The notes under the pieces are model-generated. The model had not been told where the DNA came from and did not search any database. It saw only the letters and a program-made list of their open reading frames with translations. Of a stretch of 64,000 nucleotides of DNA, positions 58,219-64,000 are shown piece after piece. Position numbers and translations under genes: made by a program. The stretch comes from Cellulomonas fulva (GTDB lineage: Bacteria; Actinomycetota; Actinomycetes; Actinomycetales; Cellulomonadaceae): the NCBI RefSeq assembly GCF_018531375.1, contig NZ_JAHBOH010000001.1, positions 868,001 to 932,000 on the forward strand, read 5' to 3'. Each line of letters opens with the position of its first letter. Within the stretch, counting starts at the first letter, position 1.

Positions 58219-59666
58219 ACACGCCCCTGCGCCGGCTGGCGACCGTGATGCTCGTGATGTTCCTGGTCCTCATGGGCTCGGCGACGTCCGTGCAGTACCT
58301 GCAGGCCGAGTCGCTCAACACGGACTCGCGCAACGTGCGCACCCTCTACCGCGAGTACGGCAACGCGCGCGGCCCGATCGTCGTCGCGGACGACTCGGTG
58401 GCCCAGTCCGTGAAGGTCGACGACCCGTTCGGCTACCAGCGCGAGTACTCCGACGGCGACCTGTACTCCGCGGTGACCGGGTTCTACTCGATCGTGCACG
58501 GCAGCACGCAGCTCGAGCACGCGGCGAACGACCAGCTCACGGGCCGCAGCGACCAGCTCTTCTTCTCCCGCGTGCGAGACCTGATCACGGGCCGCAAGCC
58601 CGAGGGCGCTGCGGTGGAGACGACGATCCTGCCCGCGGCGCAGCAGGCGGCGCGGGACGGGCTCGGCGACCAGCAGGGCGCGGTCGTGGCGATCGAGCCG
58701 AGCACGGGCCGCATCCTCGCCCTGGTCTCCACCCCCGGCTTCGACCCCAACGACCTCGCGTCGCACACCTCGTCGGAGGCGAACGCGGCCTACGCGGAGC
58801 TCGCGGCGGCGGACGGCAACCCCCTGCGGAGCAACGCGACGCTCGAGACCTACCCCCCGGGCTCGACGTTCAAGCTGGTCACGGCGGCGGCCGCCCTGGA
58901 GAGCGGGCAGTACGACGAGGAGTCGGAGCTGCCCGCGCCCGTGCGGCTCGACCTGCCGCAGACCTCGGCGACGATCGGCAACTTCGGCGGCGGCGGCTGC
59001 GGCAGCGACCCGATCACGCTCGCGAACGCGCTGCGCGTCTCCTGCAACACCTCCTTCGCGCAGCTCGGCATGGACCTGGGCGACGACGCGCTGCGCGAGC
59101 AGGCCGAGCGGTTCGGGTTCGACGACGCGAGCCTCACCATCCCGATGGCCGTCGCCGAGAGCCGGTTCCCCGCGGACCCCAACGCGCCGCAGACCGCGCA
59201 GTCCGCGATCGGCCAGTTCGACGTGCAGGCCACGCCGCTCCAGATGGCCATGGTGTCCGCCGCGATCGCGAACGGCGGCAAGCTGATGCGCCCGTACGTG
59301 GTGGACAGCGTCCGCGCCGCGAACCTCTCGGTGGTCTCCGAGACCCAGCCCGAGCTGCTGTCCACCGCCGTCTCCCCGGGCACGGCCGCGCAGCTCACGG
59401 ACATGATGCTGGGCGTCGTGGAGTCGGGCTCCGGGACCGCCGCGCAGATCTCGGGCGTGCAGGTCGCCGGCAAGACCGGCACCGCGCAGACGAGCGACGG
59501 CGCCGCGCCGCACGCGTGGTTCACGTCCTTCGCGCCCGCGGACGACCCGCAGGTCGCGGTCGCGGTGATCGTGGAGCACGGCGGCGCGCTGGGCTCGGAG
59601 GCGACGGGCGGCCAGGTCGCCGCGCCCATCGCCCGGGCCGTGATCCAGGCGGTGCTGGGCTCGTGA
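58215..59666 (+). CDS. pbpA: Class B penicillin-binding protein (PbpA)
   Basis: Peptidoglycan transpeptidase partner of RodA, 483 residues. One N-terminal helix (LATVMLVMFLVLMGSATSV) anchors it. The N-terminal domain has NARGPIVVADD. The active-site motifs are present: SxxK in YPPGSTFKLVTAAAA near residue 217, SxN in RVSCNTSFAQLG near 276, and KTGTAQTSDG near 418. GTG 58215 overlaps the rodA stop and has GGGAGG upstream. The stop overlaps the pknA start. It lacks PASTA domains, as is usual for PbpA in this cluster. Confidence 0.96.
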   Translation: MNTPLRRLATVMLVMFLVLMGSATSVQYLQAESLNTDSRNVRTLYREYGNARGPIVVADDSVAQSVKVDDPFGYQREYSDGDLYSAVTGFYSIVHGSTQLEHAANDQLTGRSDQLFFSRVRDLITGRKPEGAAVETTILPAAQQAARDGLGDQQGAVVAIEPSTGRILALVSTPGFDPNDLASHTSSEANAAYAELAAADGNPLRSNATLETYPPGSTFKLVTAAAALESGQYDEESELPAPVRLDLPQTSATIGNFGGGGCGSDPITLANALRVSCNTSFAQLGMDLGDDALREQAERFGFDDASLTIPMAVAESRFPADPNAPQTAQSAIGQFDVQATPLQMAMVSAAIANGGKLMRPYVVDSVRAANLSVVSETQPELLSTAVSPGTAAQLTDMMLGVVESGSGTAAQISGVQVAGKTGTAQTSDGAAPHAWFTSFAPADDPQVAVAVIVEHGGALGSEATGGQVAAPIARAVIQAVLGS

Positions 59667-60991
59667 GGACCGCGCAGGGCGTCGCGCTCGGCGGCCGGTA
59701 CCGGCTGGTCCGCCAGATCGCCGTCGGCGGGATGGGCGAGGTGTGGGAGGCGTACGACGAGTCGCTCGCCCGCTCCGTGGCGGTCAAGGTGCTCAAGGCC
59801 GAGTTCGCGGGGGACGCCGGGTTCCTCGAGCGGTTCCGCACCGAGGCCCGGAACTCCGCCGCGCTCTCCCACGCCAACATCGCCCAGCTCTTCGACTACG
59901 GCGAGCAGGAGGGCTCCGGGTACCTGGTGATCGAGCTGGTCCCCGGCGAGCCGCTGTCCGACCTGCTCGAGCGCGAGCCGGTGCTGCCGGTGCGCCGGCT
60001 GCTGCCGATCCTGGCGCAGACCGCGCGCGGGCTGCACGCCGCCCACCGCGCGGGCGTGGTGCACCGCGACGTGAAGCCGGGCAACATCCTGCTGGGCCGC
60101 GGCAGCCGCGTGAAGATCACCGACTTCGGGGTCTCGCTGGCGCACAACCAGATGACCATGACCGCGACCGGGATGGTCATGGGGACCGCGCAGTACCTGT
60201 CCCCCGAGCAGGCGGTCGGCAAGCCGGCCACGCCGCTGTCCGACCTGTACTCGCTCGGGATCATCGCGTACGAGGCGCTCGTCGGGCATCGTCCCTTCAC
60301 CGGCCCGACCGCGGTGGACATCGCGGTCGCCCACGTGAACAACCCCGTGCCGCCGTTGCCCGCGGCCGTCGACCCCCGGCTCGCCGACCTCGTCGTGCGG
60401 CTGCTCTCGAAGGACCCGGCGGCCCGGCCCGCGTCCGGCGCAGAGCTCGCCGCCGAGCTCGACCGGCTGGTGCCCCGCACGCCGCCCGCGGGCGTCCCCG
60501 TCGTCGTGACCGTCCCCGACGAGCCGCCCGCCCGGCCGGTCCCCGCCCCCCCGTCGTCGTCCAGCCCGTCGTCGTCCAGCCCGTCGCCGTCCGGTCCGCC
60601 GGCCGTCCCGCCGCCGCCCGGTTCGGGGCCCAGCACGACGAGGCCGCCCTCCTACCCGCCGCGGCGCGACCTGCGGTCGGACGCCACGCCCTCGCGGCCG
60701 CCGCGGACGGCCAGCTCCGGCAGCCCGCTGCAGGGCTCCGGGCCGCGGCTCGGCCCCCTCGGGCGGATGTCCTGGCCGCTCGTCGCGCTGGTGCTCCTCC
60801 TGGTCGCGCTGCTGGGCGCCGCGCTGGCGGGGCAGCTCACCAAGGCGGACGGGTCCCCCGTCTCGCCACCTCTCGCCCGTATCGTGACCTGGACCTCCGG
60901 GTCTGGGGCGTTGCCAGATGCGATGATCGGCCAGGATGTACCCCGCGACCCGTCGGTCCTGGGGACGAGCACGGAAGTGAAGGACACCTAG
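59663..60991 (+). CDS. pknA: Ser/Thr protein kinase PknA type
   Basis: Eukaryotic-like Ser/Thr kinase, 442 residues. The glycine loop is VGGMGEVWEA, the lysine VAVKVLK (near 40), the catalytic loop VVHRDVKPGNILL (near 135) and the metal site ITDFGVSLAH (near 153). A Ser/Pro-rich region (PSSSSPSSSSPSPSG, about 290-370) precedes a single helix (WPLVALVLLLVALLGAALAG, near 372-391) and a short external tail of about 50 residues without PASTA. GTG 59663 overlaps the pbpA stop, and the TAG stop overlaps the pknB start by one base. Confidence 0.94.
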   Translation: MRTAQGVALGGRYRLVRQIAVGGMGEVWEAYDESLARSVAVKVLKAEFAGDAGFLERFRTEARNSAALSHANIAQLFDYGEQEGSGYLVIELVPGEPLSDLLEREPVLPVRRLLPILAQTARGLHAAHRAGVVHRDVKPGNILLGRGSRVKITDFGVSLAHNQMTMTATGMVMGTAQYLSPEQAVGKPATPLSDLYSLGIIAYEALVGHRPFTGPTAVDIAVAHVNNPVPPLPAAVDPRLADLVVRLLSKDPAARPASGAELAAELDRLVPRTPPAGVPVVVTVPDEPPARPVPAPPSSSSPSSSSPSPSGPPAVPPPPGSGPSTTRPPSYPPRRDLRSDATPSRPPRTASSGSPLQGSGPRLGPLGRMSWPLVALVLLLVALLGAALAGQLTKADGSPVSPPLARIVTWTSGSGALPDAMIGQDVPRDPSVLGTSTEVKDT

Positions 60992-63069
60992 TGGTGGACA
61001 GCGGACCCCGCATCCTCGCCGGCCGGTACGAGGTCGGCGAGCTCATCGGGCGCGGTGGCATGGCCGAGGTGCACATCGGCCACGACACGCGGCTCGGGCG
61101 CACGGTCGCCATCAAGATCCTGCGCTCCGACCTCGCGCGCGACCCGTCGTTCCAGAACCGGTTCCGGCGCGAGGCCCAGGCCGCCGCGGCCCTGAACCAC
61201 CCGGCGATCGTCGCGGTCTACGACACGGGCGAGGACGTCTTCACCGAGCCCACGGGCGTCGTCGCGCACGTGCCGTTCATCGTCATGGAGTACGTCGAGG
61301 GGCACACGGTCCGCGACATCCTGCGGGACGGCAACGCGGTCCCGATCGAGGAGGCCGTCGAGATCACCATCGGGGTGCTCTCGGCGCTCGAGTACTCGCA
61401 CCACGCCGGCATCGTGCACCGCGACATCAAGCCCGCGAACGTCATGCTCACGCCCACGGGCGCGGTCAAGGTCATGGACTTCGGCATCGCCCGCGCGGTC
61501 GCCGACTCCGCGGCGACCATGACCCAGACGCAGGCCGTGATCGGCACCGCGCAGTACCTCTCCCCCGAGCAGGCGCGCGGCGAGACGGTCGACGCGCGCT
61601 CCGACCTGTACTCCACCGGCTGCCTGCTGTTCGAGCTGCTCACCGGCCGGCCGCCGTTCACCGGCGACTCCCCCGTCTCGGTCGCCTACCAGCACGTGCG
61701 GGAGATCCCGCCGCTGCCCAGCTCCCTCGCGTCGGACGTCCCGGAGCAGCTCGACCGGATCACGATGAAGGCGCTCGCCAAGGAGCGCGACTCGCGCTAC
61801 TCCAACGCGGGCGAGTTCCGCTCCGACCTCGAGGCCGTGCTGCGCGGCGGGACCGTCGCCGCGCCGGCCGTCGGCGCGATCGTCCCCGCGGTGGCGGCGG
61901 CCGAGGCCACGCAGGTCATGGCGCCCGCGCCCACGCAGGCGATCCCGCCGGTCACGCCGTGGGGTGCGACGGGCGTCGCGGGCGCCGCGGTCGCGACCGT
62001 CCCGGACGACGACGAGGACGAGAACAAGCGGCCGTGGCTCATCTGGGTCCTGGTCGGCATCGCGATCCTGGCGGTCGCGGGCATCATCGCCCTCCTCCTG
62101 GCCCAGGGCAACGGCGAGAAGGAGCCCGAGCAGGTCCCGGTGCCCAAGCTCGTCGGGCTCACCGAGGACGCCGCCAAGCAGGCGATCACGGACGCGGACC
62201 TGATCCCCAAGCGGGAGGTCGCCGAGTCCGACGAGGTCGCCGAGGGCCTGGTCATCAGCACGGACCCGGCCGAGGGCACGCAGGTGGACCCCGAGTCGAC
62301 CGTCACGTACGTGGTCTCCACCGGCTCGGGCTCCGTCGAGGTGCCCGCCGTGCAGGGCATGACGGAGTCGCAGGCGCAGGACGCGCTGGAAGAGGCCAAG
62401 CTCGAGGTCGACCCGGTCCGCGAGGACGACAACAACCCCGACTTCGCCAAGGGCGAGGTCACCAAGACCGACCCGGAGGAGGGCGAGCTGGTCGACACCG
62501 GCACGTCCGTGAAGCTCTGGGTCTCCACGGGCAACGTCGACCTGCCGGACCTGGTGGGCAAGCAGCAGGACGAGGCGCTGGACACGCTCGCGGACCTCAA
62601 GCTGACCTCGACGGTCAAGGAGGTCACCACCACCGACCAGGAGCCGGGGACGGTCCTGTCCCAGGACCGTCAGGCCGGTCTGGTGCCCCAGGGCACCCGC
62701 GTGACGCTCGAGGTCGCCGTGGCGCCGGAGACCGCCACCGTGCCGGACAACCTGGTCGGCATGACGTACGAGGAGGCCGTGCAGGCCCTCGCGGCGGTCG
62801 GTCTGCAGGCGAGCCGCGTCGACCAGCCGTCCGACGAGGAGGCCGGGCGCGTGCTCTGGAGCGACCCCGACAAGGGGACCGAGCTGCCCAAGGGCGACAT
62901 GGTGGAGCTGCATGTCTCGCTGGGCCCGCAGCCCGACCCCGAGCCGACGACGGACGCCCCGGGCGACGGGAACGGCGACGGGAATGGGAACGGCAACGGG
63001 AACGGCGACGGCACGGGCGACGGCGGGTCGGTCCAGACCCAGCCCTGGCTCCGCCCCGAGGAGCTCTGA
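60991..63069 (+). CDS. pknB: Ser/Thr protein kinase PknB type with four PASTA domains
   Basis: Receptor-like kinase, 692 residues, that senses muropeptides or lipid II through its external PASTA domains. The kinase domain has IGRGGMAEVHIGHD, VAIKILR (near 40), IVHRDIKPANVML (near 145), VMDFGIARAV (near 163) and a GTAQYLSPEQARGE activation segment. A membrane helix (WLIWVLVGIAILAVAGIIAL) is near 350-370, followed by four PASTA repeats (about 380-645, e.g. VPKLVGLTEDAAKQAI, VPAVQGMTESQAQDAL) and a Gly/Asn/Asp-rich tail (GDGNGDGNGNGNGNG). GTG 60991 has AAGGA upstream; GTG 60994 is an alternative. Confidence 0.96.
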   Translation: MVDSGPRILAGRYEVGELIGRGGMAEVHIGHDTRLGRTVAIKILRSDLARDPSFQNRFRREAQAAAALNHPAIVAVYDTGEDVFTEPTGVVAHVPFIVMEYVEGHTVRDILRDGNAVPIEEAVEITIGVLSALEYSHHAGIVHRDIKPANVMLTPTGAVKVMDFGIARAVADSAATMTQTQAVIGTAQYLSPEQARGETVDARSDLYSTGCLLFELLTGRPPFTGDSPVSVAYQHVREIPPLPSSLASDVPEQLDRITMKALAKERDSRYSNAGEFRSDLEAVLRGGTVAAPAVGAIVPAVAAAEATQVMAPAPTQAIPPVTPWGATGVAGAAVATVPDDDEDENKRPWLIWVLVGIAILAVAGIIALLLAQGNGEKEPEQVPVPKLVGLTEDAAKQAITDADLIPKREVAESDEVAEGLVISTDPAEGTQVDPESTVTYVVSTGSGSVEVPAVQGMTESQAQDALEEAKLEVDPVREDDNNPDFAKGEVTKTDPEEGELVDTGTSVKLWVSTGNVDLPDLVGKQQDEALDTLADLKLTSTVKEVTTTDQEPGTVLSQDRQAGLVPQGTRVTLEVAVAPETATVPDNLVGMTYEEAVQALAAVGLQASRVDQPSDEEAGRVLWSDPDKGTELPKGDMVELHVSLGPQPDPEPTTDAPGDGNGDGNGNGNGNGDGTGDGGSVQTQPWLRPEEL

Positions 63070-63092
63070 CCTCACCGCTCGAGGGCGTGAGC

Positions 63093-63716
63093 TCAGAGGC
63101 GGACGAGCGGGTGCAGACCCGCCGAGCGCTCCACGGCCTGGTCGTCGCCGCACACCTGCAGCCAGTTCGCCAGGAGGCGGTGCCCACCCTCGGTGAGCAC
63201 CGACTCCGGGTGGAACTGCACGCCGTACAGCGGCAGCGTCCGGTGCTGCAGGCCCATGATGACGTCGCCGGTGTGCGCGGTGACCTCGAGCTCGTCGGAC
63301 ACCGTGCCGGACACGACCGCGAGCGAGTGGTACCGCGTCGCGGTGAACGGGCTCGCGAGGCCGGACAGCACGCCCTCACCCTCGTGCTCGACCTCGCTCG
63401 TCTTGCCGTGCATGAGCTCGGGCGCGTGGGTGACGGTGCCGCCGTACACCTCGCCGAGCGCCTGGTGGCCCAGGCACACGCCGAGCATCGGGGTGCCGGA
63501 CTCCGCGCAATCGCGGATGACCTGCATGCTCGCGCCCGCCTCGGCCGGCGTCCCCGGTCCCGGGGAGATGAGCACGCCGTCGAACCCGGCGCGCTCCGCG
63601 AGGGGCGGCACGGCGTCGTTGCGCACCACGACCGTCTCCGCGCCCAGCTGGTCGAGGTAGCCGACGATCGTGTAGACGAACGAGTCGTAGTTGTCGACGA
63701 CGAGGATCCGGGTCAT
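63093..63716 (-). CDS. trpG: Glutamine amidotransferase of anthranilate/aminodeoxychorismate synthase
   Basis: Class I glutamine amidotransferase of 207 residues that feeds ammonia to anthranilate or 4-amino-4-deoxychorismate synthase. The catalytic triad is visible: Cys in MLGVCLGHQALGEVYGG (near residue 80), His and Glu in GVQFHPESVLTEGG (near 173). ILVVDNYDSFVYT opens the protein and LISPGPGTPAEAG is the oxyanion loop. In this chromosomal context (beside pknB and a sortase) such genes are usually the shared TrpG/PabA. ATG 63716 overlaps the stop of the small membrane protein gene (TGATG). It converges with pknB. Confidence 0.93.
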   Translation of the reverse strand: MTRILVVDNYDSFVYTIVGYLDQLGAETVVVRNDAVPPLAERAGFDGVLISPGPGTPAEAGASMQVIRDCAESGTPMLGVCLGHQALGEVYGGTVTHAPELMHGKTSEVEHEGEGVLSGLASPFTATRYHSLAVVSGTVSDELEVTAHTGDVIMGLQHRTLPLYGVQFHPESVLTEGGHRLLANWLQVCGDDQAVERSAGLHPLVRL

Positions 63717-63874
63717 CACTCACCCACCGTGGTGTCGTTGAAGGGCATGAAGGGCGCGACGGCAGGGAAGACCCACACGAAGCAGACGACGAGCACCGCG
63801 GCGGCCAGGACCGCGAGCTGCAGGACGCGCACCGCGGCGGGGCCGGGCAGGTGCCGCCAGAGCCATCCGTACAT
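63716..63874 (-). CDS. 52-residue membrane protein between sortase and trpG
   Basis: Small protein with an amphipathic start (MYGWLWRHLPGPAAVRVLQL), one membrane helix (AVLAAAVLVVCFVWVFPAVA) and a short external end (PFMPFNDTTVGE). Homologous small proteins occupy this place in many actinobacteria without known function. ATG 63874 is five bases after GGGAGG; the preceding ATG (63877) is an alternative. The stop overlaps the trpG ATG, so the two are coupled. A 12-codon frame links it to the sortase gene upstream. Confidence 0.8.
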   Translation of the reverse strand: MYGWLWRHLPGPAAVRVLQLAVLAAAVLVVCFVWVFPAVAPFMPFNDTTVGE

Positions 63875-63908
63875 CATCGCCTCCCGCCGCGTGCTCGTCG
63901 GACCTCGT

Positions 63909-64000
63909 TCATGATGCGCCCTCGAGCAGCTCCGCGGGCGTGCCGTCCGCGACGGGGGCCCAGTAGTCGAGCACGCCGTGCACGACGTACCGCTCGCGCG
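63909..64000 (-). CDS. Class E-type sortase, C-terminal end (partial)
   Basis: Only the last 30 codons are in the window: RERYVVHGVLDYWAPVADGT, then PAELLEGAS and stop. This matches the C-terminal tail of the sortase found beside trpG and pknB in actinobacteria. The catalytic Cys/Arg motifs lie beyond the right edge, so the assignment rests on this tail and the gene order. Its stop overlaps the ATG of a 12-codon frame (63912-63874) that in turn overlaps the next small gene. Confidence 0.7.
   Translation of the reverse strand, partial: RERYVVHGVLDYWAPVADGTPAELLEGAS

Overview
The window is a very GC-rich chromosomal segment from an actinobacterium. A Cellulomonas-like member of the Micrococcales fits best: it carries secreted GH81-CBM6 and GH10-CBM2 enzymes next to LacI-type regulators, a GH92 mannosidase, an fhaA-fhaB-pstP-rodA-pbpA-pknA-pknB cluster ending at trpG and a sortase, and many genes whose start codon lies six or seven bases after a -10 hexamer (leaderless style). 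The organism is inferred from gene content alone. I see no prophage, transposase, CRISPR array or rRNA; there is one tRNA gene (Leu, CAG).

Layout. 1-2312: 5' part of gcvP (minus) behind a tandem glycine riboswitch. 2555-9096: a nearly complete molybdenum-cofactor set, mogA-moaE-moaA on the plus strand facing moaD, DUF6457, mobA, moaC, moeA and moeB/rhodanese on the minus strand. 9189-11340: a small zinc-ribbon protein, an aminotransferase and a phosphatase fragment that lacks its P-loop. 11595-18784: secreted GH81 glucanase, LacI regulator and a secreted esterase/phytase-like protein whose signal peptide holds a perfect 60-bp tandem duplication. 19152-26842: cold-shock gene with an odd upstream open frame, a desaturase, a winged-helix protein, YCII protein, methionine aminopeptidase, an N-acetylglutamate-synthase-like enzyme, an NmrA-type protein and tRNA-Leu. 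27046-33797: lipoprotein, small membrane proteins, ABC-F ATPase, a molybdopterin oxidoreductase / flavin reductase / zinc-ribbon operon, and an MMPL transporter. 33969-43554: two-component pair, ohr with divergent tetR, GH10 xylanase with LacI, and a glycosyltransferase-GH92 pair. 43701-47191: small enzymes, purN and hypothetical proteins.

47276-51638 is the most informative block: dipZ (CcdA-thioredoxin), a fasciclin-domain lipoprotein, and the rskA anti-sigma and sigK genes. The divergent dipZ/fasciclin promoters and the sigK promoter share one motif, CCATCC-N15-(A/C/G)CGAAC, so the promoters, the sigma factor and its likely targets can all be read in one place. This resembles the SigK regulon of mycobacteria, but here it is gathered at a single locus.

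51758-64000: a PLP decarboxylase, a hypothetical protein, then the cell-wall/Ser-Thr kinase cluster (plus strand, nearly every junction overlapping), facing trpG, a small membrane protein and the end of a sortase gene on the minus strand. The molybdenum-cofactor genes at the left and the molybdopterin oxidoreductase at 30904-31497 are probably functionally linked. The carbohydrate enzymes point to growth on plant or fungal polysaccharides.
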